A DNA stretch of 47,149 bases from CALZBJ01 sp945619025 (GCA_945619025.1 CALZBJ010000014.1:1-47149); one strand, 5' to 3'. Positions 1-9,544 are shown, numbered from the stretch's first letter. The notes: generated by a model from the letters alone, not told the origin. Translations and numbers: made by a program.

Positions 1-30
1 GCGATCAGTTTTGTAAAGCAAACAATCAAG

Positions 31-64
31 AAGCGTAAAATTCCACGGGGTTTTACGCTTTTTT
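31..64 (+). terminator. Intrinsic terminator of a gene left of the window
   Basis: A perfect 10-bp stem (31-40 with 51-60, AAGCGTAAAA/TTTTACGCTT) encloses a 10-nt loop and runs into a T tract. It must end a rightward gene that lies outside the window. Confidence 0.85.
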
Positions 65-153
65 ATGCTCATTTAGAGCCTATTTGGTACGATACCCTTT
101 TCAAGATAACTGTTTTCAAGAGCTCATAAAAGCCAAACTATTTCGGGGGATAT

Positions 154-681
154 ATGTTAAACGCACTGATTGTATCGGATTCTCATGGTAGCGCCGATCA
201 TTTAATTGAGATCATTTCCCATCACGAGCGCGAGATTGCTTACGTGCTCTTTTTAGGCGATGGTGCAAAAGAGGCGGTGGAAGCGGCCTATCTTTTCCCT
301 GATATTCAGTTTTTCGGCGTGGTTGGCAATAATGATTTTGGCATTCAAGATTCACGCGCTTTAACGCTTCCTCTTGAGCGCTCCGAAACTCTCGGGAAAC
401 ATCGCATCTACATGACGCATGGCCACATTGCCCACTATCAACATGTGGAAAAAGAGGTGCGAAATCGCGCGCTAATTCATAAAGCAAGCATCGCCTTTCA
501 CGGGCATACTCACCGGACAGCTGTAAGCCATAAGAGCGGGGTCACTGTGATCAATCCCGGCAGCATTACCTATCCCCGAGGCGGATCGATCGCCTCCTAT
601 GGTATGATCAATTTCGCTGAAGAGACGCCGACACCAATCTTTTTTGACGCGACTACCCACGAAACAATTACGCTTGTTTAA
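154..681 (+). CDS. yfcE: YfcE/MJ0936-family metallophosphodiesterase
   Basis: This 175-aa protein is a small calcineurin-like phosphoesterase, a family that hydrolyses phosphodiesters with two bound metal ions. The metal-ligand blocks are visible in order: DSH at residues 9-11, GDG near 35, GNND near 58, a histidine in MTHGH near 88-91, and GHTH near 116. Length is typical of cytosolic YfcE proteins (about 180 aa). The ATG has a G-rich stretch (CGGGGGA) just upstream. The gene converges on the last gene of the defence island with only 14 bp between the stop codons, so it probably marks the island's left border. The physiological substrate of the family is not settled, and the symbol rests on family resemblance. 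Confidence 0.85.
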   Translation: MLNALIVSDSHGSADHLIEIISHHEREIAYVLFLGDGAKEAVEAAYLFPDIQFFGVVGNNDFGIQDSRALTLPLERSETLGKHRIYMTHGHIAHYQHVEKEVRNRALIHKASIAFHGHTHRTAVSHKSGVTVINPGSITYPRGGSIASYGMINFAEETPTPIFFDATTHETITLV

Positions 682-695
682 CTTTTTTAACCTAT

Positions 696-1652
696 TTAAC
701 CGCGTCGTAGATAGATACGCTGGCTGTAATTGGGGCGATCGACATTAAGCTCAGTGGTTTCAATGTGGTCGAAATAGCTGTAGATATTTTGAATATAGGG
801 TTTTAAGGCTTGGCGGGTAATGGTTTCACCGAGCGCGTCATGAATCATCTTTGCGACCTCGCCAAAATAGACCTCACCGGAATCGCTCGCGTTAATCTGT
901 GCCAATAAAAATTGATAGATTCGGCTCACTTCAAAGTGAGCTTTTTGTAGAGCAGGGGTAAGACCGAGCCCAAAATAGGCGCGATCGTGCTTAAGTGCTG
1001 ATTCAGGATTATCCCGATCGAGATGGCACTGGGGCAGATCAGTTAATAAGAGACGACATTTCCGATTGTAGTTCTCATGAGACTTGCGAGATGCTTGATC
1101 CTGCCTTGCATTCGATAACATCATCTGCCAGCTTTGCGCCGGCTTAAAGAGCCTTGTTTCCGTATAATCAATCGATTTAAGATAATCCATTAAGAGAGGA
1201 AGCAGCGCAGGCGTGACCTCGGTTGCATCACTAAGATCATTTTCTAATGAGGTGATCTCCTCATGAGAGAGCGTCAGCTGTGTGCTCAATTCATAATTTC
1301 CGCCACGCGAGCTTAAATGAAGGCCATTGCCCGTTAAATTCGCGCTCCCGATATAGGCGGTATGGCGATTAAAGATAAAGAGTTTCGCGTGAAGATCCGG
1401 TTTAATAAAGGTTGGCATGCCGGTATCCACCAATGCTTTCACCGCATCAATTGAGCTTGCGCCCGAGAGAAAATCATGGAGCGTGCCACGCAAATAAAGC
1501 CTAAATTCGCTTAGATTACACACCTTTGTTAAGATAAAATCCGCCGCCATATCGCTGACATACGCCGATAATAGCAATCCCGTTTCTGCCGATTGAAACT
1601 GCTCCGCAAGGGCATTACGCAGCAATTCCGGCGTTAAAAGTTGTGTCGGCAT
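696..1652 (-). CDS. sspH: PLD-fold nuclease-like protein, probable SspH of the phosphorothioation-linked SspFGH module
   Basis: This 318-aa protein carries one phospholipase-D-type motif: H88-x-K90, then GSAN at 102-105. It is followed by a C-terminal domain of about 170 residues that I do not recognise. PLD-fold restriction nucleases often have a single HKD motif and work as dimers. Here the usual Asp of HxK(x4)D is Asn (N95), which is worth noting. The gene is last in the leftward block and follows the GHKL ATPase gene with no gap. A TTG directly after that gene's stop (1661) could be the start; I prefer the in-frame ATG at 1652. The assignment to SspH rests on family and gene order, so the individual F/G/H letters are less certain than the module. 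Confidence 0.68.
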   Translation of the reverse strand: MPTQLLTPELLRNALAEQFQSAETGLLLSAYVSDMAADFILTKVCNLSEFRLYLRGTLHDFLSGASSIDAVKALVDTGMPTFIKPDLHAKLFIFNRHTAYIGSANLTGNGLHLSSRGGNYELSTQLTLSHEEITSLENDLSDATEVTPALLPLLMDYLKSIDYTETRLFKPAQSWQMMLSNARQDQASRKSHENYNRKCRLLLTDLPQCHLDRDNPESALKHDRAYFGLGLTPALQKAHFEVSRIYQFLLAQINASDSGEVYFGEVAKMIHDALGETITRQALKPYIQNIYSYFDHIETTELNVDRPNYSQRIYLRRG

Positions 1653-1661
1653 CTCGGTCAA

Positions 1662-3518
1662 TTATTCATTATCCGTTAAAAACGCATAGAGCACTTCGCC
1701 CCATTTATTGCGAGCAAGTTCGTAGCGCTCTTGGAGATTGCTCGGCGCCTCATTTTCCATCCGTGCCCACGCGGCAAGGCAGAGTTTTAATGCATCGGCT
1801 TGTTCTGTGGTGATCTTTTCTAAAATCTTAGTGTGGAACGGGTGTTTTTTATTCAGGAGAATCATCGAGCAGCCTTGAATGGTACTCACTTCAAAGAAGG
1901 TATGTAAGGGTGCTTCTACCTCTTCAAATACCACTTTAATATCATTCTCAATAATATCATTAACGCGCGATTTCACATCCGCTTCATTAGGATAATTGCC
2001 CGTGCCTTTTAACACATCGGTTAGCGCGTTTGCATCGGTGGCTTTATCGGCCTTGGTTTCACCATGCGTATTGACGCGATCAGTGCTGATTTTACTCGCT
2101 TCTCGCTCTGGTTTAGAGAGCTTTTTAGCCCCTTTACCTGCTGATTGCTTGCCATCAAACTGTAATGTATTCTCATTTTGTTTATTCACTTGGCGAGCAA
2201 GCTTACGTACATCATCGAGAACTTTATAGAGGAAATAGGCTTTAGGGTCGGCCTCTTCAAGTTTTTCGAGAATTTGTTGTAACCGCGCATCTGAAACCTG
2301 TGAGCCACTTTCCGTGAGTGATTCAAGCTCTTCATCGGTAAAGTCGCTGGTGTCGAGCATGCTCATCAAGAGTTCCGGTGTGATCGGGCGAATATTAACC
2401 GCCGATTGTTTATTATTAGTTACGCCGAAAATGGCATCAAGTGCTGGCGGGAAATCGATCTCAATGCCGTACCAGCGCCCGAGATATTCATATTGATTAG
2501 TTTTAACGAGATCTTTTAAGAGATCAAGCTCGCGCTCGGCACGCATAATGGAAACGCCAATGTTTTTTGCCATATGTTTTCCCCAAGGGGTTGAACCGGC
2601 ACGCTCAGCGGTGGTTTTGGTAATGGCTTCCATAATTTCAGGTTTCATCGCAGAGGAGCGAATCGTCACGATATGCTCTTTTCCATTATCGCGCCAGATA
2701 TGTTGACGCTCATCGAAAAGATAGAAGGGCGCTTCTCCTTGTACTGACTCAGGGAGTTCAGGTAGTGTCGATTCACTTATAAGATACATCGGATCATTCG
2801 GGCGGAAGTTTTTCCGATCGATCAAATTTTCTTTATAATGCCCGTTTGCCTCATCATATTCAAAGACGCGGAAGGTAATGCGAGTCTGTTTCCGGTCGAT
2901 TTGACGGCGATACATACGCCCAATCAAGCTCTCAGAATGCTTATAGATCGATTTAGAGGTTTTCCAATGCAGGCGATCGAGATCCGACCATAAAATCACC
3001 GTCCCTGAATTGGGCATCCCTTGTGAAAAGAGCCCATCTAAGCATGGATCGAGCGGGGTAAGCTTTGGTTGTGGGACACTTTCCAACTCTCCCTCTTTAA
3101 TGGCGTGAATGTCAAGATAGGTATGATAGGGCAGTGAATTTTCTTCCCAACTCCACACATCGGTGCGCAGGCACTGTGAAATGCTCGAGTTAGGAAGCCC
3201 CATACCAAATTTCCCCATGCCGTAGGGATTGTTGCGATTTTGCGATTCCCCAAAGGCGAGCGCAGCTTCTAAAAGAAGCGGATCCATCCCGCGACCATTA
3301 TCGATAATGGCGATCTTCTCAATCTCGGTGCGCGTTCGTCCATTTTTAAAATAAGGGCGCTCAAAGCAGACAAGTTGCACATGATCGGCCTCCGCTTGAA
3401 TACTGTTATCAATAAGCTCAGCAATGGCGTAGGCGGTATTTTTATAGCCGTTATCGCGCAGAGAATTAATTACAACGGAGGCTCGGACAAACGGGCGTTC
3501 TTCAGGGGTTATAGACAC
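1662..3518 (-). CDS. sspG: GHKL/HSP90-like ATPase, probable SspG
   Basis: This 618-aa protein has an N-terminal histidine-kinase-type (GHKL) ATPase fold. The N box is AELIDNSIQA (about 33-42), the G1 box DNGRGMD (73-79) and the G2 box GMGKFGMGLP (100-109). There is no kinase phosphoacceptor helix, so it resembles MORC/HSP90-like ATPases of defence systems rather than a sensor kinase. A charged, lysine-rich linker near residues 430-490 precedes a C-terminal domain I cannot name. The start is GTG at 3518 with an AGAGGA ribosome site 8 nt upstream. The gene lies 56 nt after the helicase gene and abuts the PLD gene, which suggests that the three act as one effector complex. The letter G comes from gene order. 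Confidence 0.68.
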   Translation of the reverse strand: MSITPEERPFVRASVVINSLRDNGYKNTAYAIAELIDNSIQAEADHVQLVCFERPYFKNGRTRTEIEKIAIIDNGRGMDPLLLEAALAFGESQNRNNPYGMGKFGMGLPNSSISQCLRTDVWSWEENSLPYHTYLDIHAIKEGELESVPQPKLTPLDPCLDGLFSQGMPNSGTVILWSDLDRLHWKTSKSIYKHSESLIGRMYRRQIDRKQTRITFRVFEYDEANGHYKENLIDRKNFRPNDPMYLISESTLPELPESVQGEAPFYLFDERQHIWRDNGKEHIVTIRSSAMKPEIMEAITKTTAERAGSTPWGKHMAKNIGVSIMRAERELDLLKDLVKTNQYEYLGRWYGIEIDFPPALDAIFGVTNNKQSAVNIRPITPELLMSMLDTSDFTDEELESLTESGSQVSDARLQQILEKLEEADPKAYFLYKVLDDVRKLARQVNKQNENTLQFDGKQSAGKGAKKLSKPEREASKISTDRVNTHGETKADKATDANALTDVLKGTGNYPNEADVKSRVNDIIENDIKVVFEEVEAPLHTFFEVSTIQGCSMILLNKKHPFHTKILEKITTEQADALKLCLAAWARMENEAPSNLQERYELARNKWGEVLYAFLTDNE

Positions 3519-3554
3519 AATGGGTTCCTCTAATAAAATTACAATTAATTTGAA

Positions 3555-3584
3555 TTAAAGTGATTGTTAATCGGTTAAAGTGAT
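3555..3584. repeat. Short direct repeat around the helicase gene stop codon
   Basis: The decamer TTAAAGTGAT occurs at 3555-3564 and again at 3575-3584. The second copy contains the stop codon of the helicase gene on the minus strand. The copies are 20 bp apart in an AT-rich gap, and may be the trace of a small duplication. Confidence 0.6.
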
Positions 3585-5314
3585 GGATCGGCAGCCGTTT
3601 GTTGCCAATTTTCATCCCAATAATTAAATGCTTTAAACATGTTTTGAAATTCTGGAATTTCATCATTCACGGTGTAGATTTTGCACTCCGCCGAGCCACC
3701 ACTTTTCGGCCCGCGCATCGCACGGCCGGCCATCTGCACATATTGCACAAGGGAGTTGGTCGGGCGAGTAATGAGCGCAATGCTGGTATTCGGCGCATCA
3801 AATCCGGCGGTCAGCACGCTGTAATTTAATAGCACCTGGATCTCACCGTTGCGATAGGCCTCGATAATGCGAGAGCGTTCACTTGATTCGGTCTGCCCAT
3901 CAATGGAGCGACACGAGATCCCCATCAGCGCAAGAAGTAGCTCGAGTTTTCGCGCATGGTCCACCGTACAGGCAAAGACAATGATCTGAATAAAACTCTC
4001 AGAATCACGCTTTTTGGCAGCAGAAATTTCGGTCACGATGGCCTTAATAATCGCTTGGTTACGATTATCATCAGCCGAGAGCAATTTATAAAACTTGCTG
4101 TAACTATTATCGCCGTGCACCATTTCAGAAAAGGTCGTTTGCAGATCACTCGGGCGCTCATAATCGAGAATTTCATAATGAGGCATCGCTAAATAGCCCT
4201 CATCTTGCAGATATTCAAGCGGCGATGAGTAGCCTCGCACCTGCATATTGATCTTATTGTGATGGAAAAACTCGCTCAATTTGGCGTTCTCTTCATCTTT
4301 AAGCTCATCTTCTTTTTTAATGCGTCTGCCAGGCGTTGCACTTAATCCCAGCACAAAAGTTTCATTATGCTCGGGCGATGAATCCTCTTGAGTTAATGTA
4401 TCGACGATGTCCCGATAGGTCGGCGCGATCGCCATGTGCGCCTCATCAAAAACTACTAATCCAACTTTCTCTTTAAGTTCACGAAGGTGAAGTAATAGTT
4501 CTGTTTTATTGGAATTGAGCGCGCGATTTAACCGTTGTAATCCCGCCACTAATAGCCCGGGATTGAGCCCGCTTAAAGAGAGATTCGAGCCACCATAATA
4601 GGCATATCGAGAGACTTTACTATTGCCTAAAAGAGGCCACGCTTTTTCAAACTCATTGGAGGCTTGATCGCACAGCTCAACGGTATTGGCAAGCCAGATC
4701 ACCAGTTTTTCAGGGTTTTCTCGTAGAAATTCTGCAACAAAATTGATCGCTGTACGGGTTTTTCCGGCGCCGGTAGGTAGATGAAGGAGTGCACGCTTTT
4801 CCCCACGCTTTTTAAGCGCCCAAATATCTTGGCAGCATTTAAGTTGATAGGGGCGAAGGCTATATCCGCCCGCGAGCCGTTTGGTGCCACTAATGTTGTA
4901 GCTCGCCGCCTCTTTCGGCAGAAGCGATAGCGGAAGATCAAAGAGCTTAAAAATCGCCTCATCATCGATGCTGCCATGTTCTGTGTAATGTTTTAAGAGC
5001 TCATAGGGATGGCGCTCTCGAATCGATTCCCGGAGCGTCTCATCGGCTCCCGCAGGAATTAAGCGTTTAATAATGGTAATAATCGCCTCTTCTGAGAGCG
5101 AATCGATCACTAAATTGCGATAACGCTTATTTAAAAAGAGGTTACCCCCGAGTTTTAAATAGATCAGGTTTCGAATATCGAGCGTGGCATCGCCATTTTT
5201 CAGCTGGGTGAGTAAAAACTGATAGGCAGGCTCGTCAAGAATCTCTCGTAAAATCGACGTACACGCCGACAAGGAGAGGCCTTTGAGATAGTGAGATAAC
5301 GCATTATCGCTCAT
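3575..5314 (-). CDS. sspF: Superfamily 2 DEAH-box helicase, probable SspF
   Basis: This 579-aa protein is an SF2 helicase or translocase. After an N-terminal domain of about 150 residues it has the Q-tip-like LRPYQ (153-157), Walker A PTGAGKT (180-186), DEAH (290-293), SAT (325-327) and motif VI QMAGRAMR (527-534). The C-terminal RecA lobe includes SVLTAGFDAPN. I chose ATG 5314 because AAGGA sits 11 nt upstream and the protein then begins after the preceding gene ends. The open frame continues upstream to 5425 into the SspD-like gene, but that stretch looks like read-through of frame. There are 40 nt between the two genes. As the first gene after SspBCD, it fits SspF of the SspFGH effector, expected to unwind or move along DNA. 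Confidence 0.72.
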   Translation of the reverse strand: MSDNALSHYLKGLSLSACTSILREILDEPAYQFLLTQLKNGDATLDIRNLIYLKLGGNLFLNKRYRNLVIDSLSEEAIITIIKRLIPAGADETLRESIRERHPYELLKHYTEHGSIDDEAIFKLFDLPLSLLPKEAASYNISGTKRLAGGYSLRPYQLKCCQDIWALKKRGEKRALLHLPTGAGKTRTAINFVAEFLRENPEKLVIWLANTVELCDQASNEFEKAWPLLGNSKVSRYAYYGGSNLSLSGLNPGLLVAGLQRLNRALNSNKTELLLHLRELKEKVGLVVFDEAHMAIAPTYRDIVDTLTQEDSSPEHNETFVLGLSATPGRRIKKEDELKDEENAKLSEFFHHNKINMQVRGYSSPLEYLQDEGYLAMPHYEILDYERPSDLQTTFSEMVHGDNSYSKFYKLLSADDNRNQAIIKAIVTEISAAKKRDSESFIQIIVFACTVDHARKLELLLALMGISCRSIDGQTESSERSRIIEAYRNGEIQVLLNYSVLTAGFDAPNTSIALITRPTNSLVQYVQMAGRAMRGPKSGGSAECKIYTVNDEIPEFQNMFKAFNYWDENWQQTAADPSL

Positions 5315-5354
5315 AATATTCGATTCCTTTGGGCAACTTGAGATTAAGGGGGCA

Positions 5355-6185
5355 TTATTTATGGCAGGCAAGACAGACTTTCGAATTGCCATAGAGTTCG
5401 TCAAGATCGATCGGTTCATCGGCACGCAGCGGATTGGCGATGCGGCGCTTTTTCGCGCGCTCTAGACGTTTTTCATAATCGGCTTTAATCTGAGCAATGC
5501 GTTCAGGATCGGCGAGCTCCTCAAGGGATTCCCGCTCCGACCAAGTAAAGGCGGAATGATTATCCATCGCTTGCTTTTCATAGGCTTTTGCCTCTTCAAA
5601 CGCCTCAGGATGACGCTCTAATAGTCCCACCCATTCGATTTTGCGCTGATAAAAACAGAAAGTGCAGCCACTTCGCGAACGCCACTCATAATATTTCGGA
5701 AGCCCAAGGCCTGAAAATTCAAGGATATTGAGCACTCCCTGTTTATCGATGCCATCGTCACGAAAGGGAAGTTTAATTTTCAGGTTTTCATCATTTGAGA
5801 GATAACCCGTGCGGTACTCCTCATCCGAACGGATCGCCACATAGGAATAGACGGTATAGCCCTCATCGAGAAAGGTTTTAACCCACTCTTCAAAGGGACG
5901 AAGTTTCATCTGAATGGTGCACCATCTTGCTTGTGGCGAGGGGAGAAAATTATTGTGTTGCATCAGCCAGAAATCAAAATCACGATCGGGATTGATGCGA
6001 GAAATGGGCTTACCGAGATAGCCCTCAAGCTTACTTAAATAGTCGTACACCTCCGGCAGCTCTTTCCCGGTATCGGTGAAGAAATAATCAATATCAAGCT
6101 CGGGATAGTTGTCCCGCATATAGATCGCAAGGGCGGCACTGTCTTTCCCGCCTGAGATACCTAATACATGTTTCTCTTTAGTCAT
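5355..6185 (-). CDS. sspD: PP-loop (PAPS reductase family) protein, probable SspD
   Basis: This 276-aa protein belongs to the phosphoadenosine phosphosulfate reductase/ATP pyrophosphatase fold. The PP-loop SGGKDS is at residues 11-16. Five cysteines stand out: C89 (RWCTIQMKLRP), C174 and C177 (SGCTFCF), and C271 and C274 at the C-terminus (CLAC). DndC, the equivalent protein in the double-strand system, binds an iron-sulfur cluster, and the paired cysteines suggest the same here. In phosphorothioation the protein would activate the DNA phosphate and transfer sulfur taken from the desulfurase. The ribosome site AAGGAG lies inside the end of the preceding ATPase gene and only 2 nt separate the genes, so the two are likely translated together. 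Confidence 0.85.
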   Translation of the reverse strand: MTKEKHVLGISGGKDSAALAIYMRDNYPELDIDYFFTDTGKELPEVYDYLSKLEGYLGKPISRINPDRDFDFWLMQHNNFLPSPQARWCTIQMKLRPFEEWVKTFLDEGYTVYSYVAIRSDEEYRTGYLSNDENLKIKLPFRDDGIDKQGVLNILEFSGLGLPKYYEWRSRSGCTFCFYQRKIEWVGLLERHPEAFEEAKAYEKQAMDNHSAFTWSERESLEELADPERIAQIKADYEKRLERAKKRRIANPLRADEPIDLDELYGNSKVCLACHK

Positions 6186-6187
6186 GA

Positions 6188-9100
6188 TTATTTCTCCTTT
6201 AATTTATTGATGTAGATCTCGCTAAGCTGAGCAAGGGCCGCGAGCACAAGTTCAGGGCGATTTTGGTTGTTTGAGCCTTTATCCAGCGCTTTATTTAAGG
6301 TGTGATCGAGCGTCTTTTTAAGCCGATCGATCGCCGCTTGATCGCTCTCTAAAAACTCAAAGGAGGCCTCATTAATTGCATCTTCTCCGGCAAAAGAGGA
6401 GATCACCGCCACCGAATGACGATGGGATTTCTTCCCTTTAAGATGGGAGAAGAGTTCCGCTCGTTTAAAACCACGGCAAAGCGAGGCAAGCTCGATCGTC
6501 GCACGCTCCACATCCTTATCGATCCAATCGTATGTTGGTTTATTCGCCGCTAATCCTAAAATCCCCTCAAGGTCTTGCTGTGTGCCGCGGTAATTTTTAA
6601 GCCGTGCCGCAAGGGCATCGATTCTAAAATCCCCACTTGAGTTATGTACGCTCTCAGCGCGAGCTTGAATCTCATTAAAATCGGTTTCATTAAGATCGAC
6701 TTGGATCGAGATTTGCAGTTCGCTATAGAGCGCCTCTTTAAGCGTTTTTAACATCTCAGGATAGGCCGTTTGCAGGGCAATGAGCGAATTTTCCAGTGCT
6801 GAAAAACCCTCGGCATCATCACCGTTTAGACCGAAAATCGTCGTCATCTCATCAAAAATTAGATGATGCGGATCACGCGCCCGTTTTAAGGCCTCGCGCA
6901 GTAGCGTTGTCTTTTTATCAAACTGTTTTGTTCGATGCACCCATTCATTAAGATCAAAGAGCATTTTCACGAGCGAGCGGGAGATCTCAAGCGGTGAGCG
7001 CGTATATTGATAACTGCCTTTTACCTTCGCTCGCTTCATCGTCTCAATGAGGCGATCTAAAAATGCTTTATAGGCATCGGTTTGCGGCACAAAACGAAAC
7101 GCAATATTTTTTGCACTTTTAGTCAGATAATCCACAAAGAGATCATCAATCTCGGTGAGGTAAGTATTATCGATATAAGACGCAACATATCCGCGACGGG
7201 TGAGCAGATACGAGAGCGTTAAAAACGAGAGTAATCCCTGTTTAATGCCATAGGGCGCCGCCTGCCAAAATTGATGGAGCTCCGCTAGGGTAAACTCACC
7301 ATCACGCGAGGATAAAAAGGCATCGGTATCGCGCCAAAGCTCCGGTAATCGATAAGGCTTTTCTGGATCGGGATCGGTAAAGTCAAGATCGCCACAGGCA
7401 TTTTCCCCATAGAGCCCGGTATCTTCTAATAAAATCTTATATAGCCCGCCTTCCGCCGGATAGCCTTCAATCCCTAAACGTGGTTCGCCAAGATTGATCA
7501 CCATGCGTTTTAATAGGGCATTCAATCCACCGTTTGCGCTTCCCGAGGGTTTATCGGTGTTGAGCATTTCACTGCGTAAAATTGGCGTTAAATGGTAGAT
7601 CTTATCGGCAATGGTTGAGGCAAGTTGTGAGAAATCCCGCGCCGATAAAATGCCCAATTTTTTCCCGTTGTGATAGACCACAAGGGAATCGAGCGCCGTT
7701 GTGAGCGCCTCATTTAAGCGTGACGCAAGGTGAGTCTGCTCATTTTCTACCTCCGCTCGGGCAATGCGGTCGCCAGCGAGCTCAGGATCATGTTTTGCCA
7801 CCCATTCAGTAACGAGTAATTCGGTCGCGGTTTTATAGATCGCTTCATAATTTTTCGGGATCGCGAGCAAAATAGGGTGATCGGGATCGGTGTGCTCTTT
7901 AATAAATCCGTGGCACGCCTCCGCCTCATCAATCGTTTGCGGTAATAAGAGATAGAGCGCCCCAAACACACTTTGATTAAAATTCGGTTCAATGTTGCCC
8001 TGCTTAAACGCCTTGAAAGGTACAATTTCCGCATCGAGCCAGCGCATCGTTCCCGTTTGATGGTAGTGGCGTTTGGCAATAATCGGTTTAAATCCAGCAA
8101 TCTGATTGAGGACCTCATAATTGAGCTCGGTGATGTGCTTTTCAGCCTCTTTTTGCGCCTCTTCAAGATTAAAATTACTGCCATTAAATAGCGCAAAGCG
8201 CCCCGCGTGATCGACTTTACGAATGATGTGAAGTTTTAACAGCTCATCAAGGGCAGATTCCACCGCATTCCCATCTGCAAACTCCGTCATAAAGAGCGCT
8301 TTTGAGGCGGTCAGGCCGGAATTTCCTTTAAAGAGATCGATCAAAATAATCCACTTAAGAATCGTAATGGCAAGCGCGGAGAGATTTTGCGCCGTCGCAC
8401 GGTTTAACGCTTCGCGCGCTAAGATCCAGCGATTGGCATCTGCCGAGGATAGAATCGCATTCTCAAGGTTTGCGGTGAGATACTCCCAATAATGCACCGG
8501 CGTATAGGATTGAAGCGATCCCTTTTTAACCGCGCCACTTTTAACCTCGGCATTTTCTAAAAAGTGCTGGAATCCATAGGGTTCGGCCGAACTTAAAAAG
8601 GAGAAGATTGAGCGCTGATTTTGGCTAAATTGTTTTTGCGATACCGGCACTAACAGCGTAGCGACCACCGGATGAAGGGGCCAGGTTTGGCTTAAAATCG
8701 GCGTTAATACAGCCTCATCAATGGGGCGATTATGCTTAATCTCTTTAACCACCGCTTCGGTAATCGCCGTCGGTTTGATCGGTTTTTTATCCGATAAAAT
8801 AGCCTTACCAATCAGTTCAAGTTGCTCTTCACCGGCAGCGTTCACCGCAAGATCGATAAAGCGTCCCTGCACTTTAAGCCACTCATCGCGTAAGGATTTT
8901 GAAAGCCCGCGGGCATACTCCATTAACGATTGATGCAAGATACCGATAAAGACTAAACGCCCCTGACTGCGGTTCGCAATCTCGGCAATCTGCTGATAGA
9001 GATAGACATCGGAGGCATCATCGGATTGACGGGCGCTGTATTCTAAAAATTTTCCCATCTCATCGATCATAATCAGATGGTTCGTTTTCCCTTTTGCGAG

Positions 9101-9544
9101 CGTCTCAAAATGCGCAATAATTGCCTCAACGCTTGGCTCAAGATCAAAGGCTTCCGCAATCGCGCGAACAGGGCTACTTAGCGCGCCGGTAATGGGGTGG
9201 ATCTGGTATTTTTTACCGTTTAAAAACGCTTTAATCTCCGCTTGATGAGCCGGAATTTTAGCGATCGATTCACGATAAAGCGGGGCTTTTTGATCGGTAA
9301 TCACCGTTAAAAAGAGCCCTAAACTCGATTTCCCCGAGCCATAAGGCCCGGTCCAAGTAAAGGCGCATTGTCCCGCCTCAATGTGCGACACCATCGAATA
9401 GAGCACCGAGGCCGATGAATGCGGGCAGACATAATTTTGAATGATCGAATCATTATTGATGTCCGACGCGATATTAATTGACCGGCTAAATCCTTCGCTA
9501 ACGGTGACGATTTCCTTAAATTTCATACTCTTTTTCTTACTCAT
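6188..9544 (-). CDS. sspC: Large P-loop ATPase, probable SspC
   Basis: This 1118-aa protein has one P-loop NTPase domain near the N-terminus: Walker A GPYGSGKSS (66-74) and Walker B LIMIDE (157-162). The next 900 residues are mostly helical in appearance and I recognise no other domain. It sits between the DUF4007 gene and the PP-loop gene, the place of SspC, the ATPase needed for single-strand phosphorothioate modification. I chose ATG 9544, which overlaps the stop of the DUF4007 gene (ATGAGTAA), a classic coupling arrangement. A second ATG at 9526 is possible, and the open frame extends to 9577. The assignment is inferred from the Walker motifs and a strong neighbourhood, not from a remembered alignment. 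Confidence 0.78.
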   Translation of the reverse strand: MSKKKSMKFKEIVTVSEGFSRSINIASDINNDSIIQNYVCPHSSASVLYSMVSHIEAGQCAFTWTGPYGSGKSSLGLFLTVITDQKAPLYRESIAKIPAHQAEIKAFLNGKKYQIHPITGALSSPVRAIAEAFDLEPSVEAIIAHFETLAKGKTNHLIMIDEMGKFLEYSARQSDDASDVYLYQQIAEIANRSQGRLVFIGILHQSLMEYARGLSKSLRDEWLKVQGRFIDLAVNAAGEEQLELIGKAILSDKKPIKPTAITEAVVKEIKHNRPIDEAVLTPILSQTWPLHPVVATLLVPVSQKQFSQNQRSIFSFLSSAEPYGFQHFLENAEVKSGAVKKGSLQSYTPVHYWEYLTANLENAILSSADANRWILAREALNRATAQNLSALAITILKWIILIDLFKGNSGLTASKALFMTEFADGNAVESALDELLKLHIIRKVDHAGRFALFNGSNFNLEEAQKEAEKHITELNYEVLNQIAGFKPIIAKRHYHQTGTMRWLDAEIVPFKAFKQGNIEPNFNQSVFGALYLLLPQTIDEAEACHGFIKEHTDPDHPILLAIPKNYEAIYKTATELLVTEWVAKHDPELAGDRIARAEVENEQTHLASRLNEALTTALDSLVVYHNGKKLGILSARDFSQLASTIADKIYHLTPILRSEMLNTDKPSGSANGGLNALLKRMVINLGEPRLGIEGYPAEGGLYKILLEDTGLYGENACGDLDFTDPDPEKPYRLPELWRDTDAFLSSRDGEFTLAELHQFWQAAPYGIKQGLLSFLTLSYLLTRRGYVASYIDNTYLTEIDDLFVDYLTKSAKNIAFRFVPQTDAYKAFLDRLIETMKRAKVKGSYQYTRSPLEISRSLVKMLFDLNEWVHRTKQFDKKTTLLREALKRARDPHHLIFDEMTTIFGLNGDDAEGFSALENSLIALQTAYPEMLKTLKEALYSELQISIQVDLNETDFNEIQARAESVHNSSGDFRIDALAARLKNYRGTQQDLEGILGLAANKPTYDWIDKDVERATIELASLCRGFKRAELFSHLKGKKSHRHSVAVISSFAGEDAINEASFEFLESDQAAIDRLKKTLDHTLNKALDKGSNNQNRPELVLAALAQLSEIYINKLKEK

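Noticed and set aside
5314..5425. Upstream extension of the helicase gene into the PP-loop gene
   Set aside because: The extra 37 residues overlap conserved SspD sequence, and a good ribosome site precedes the internal ATG at 5314.
7747..8196. Arg/Ser/Leu-rich open frame inside the large ATPase gene
   Set aside because: It overlaps a coherent long frame fully and has no independent signal.
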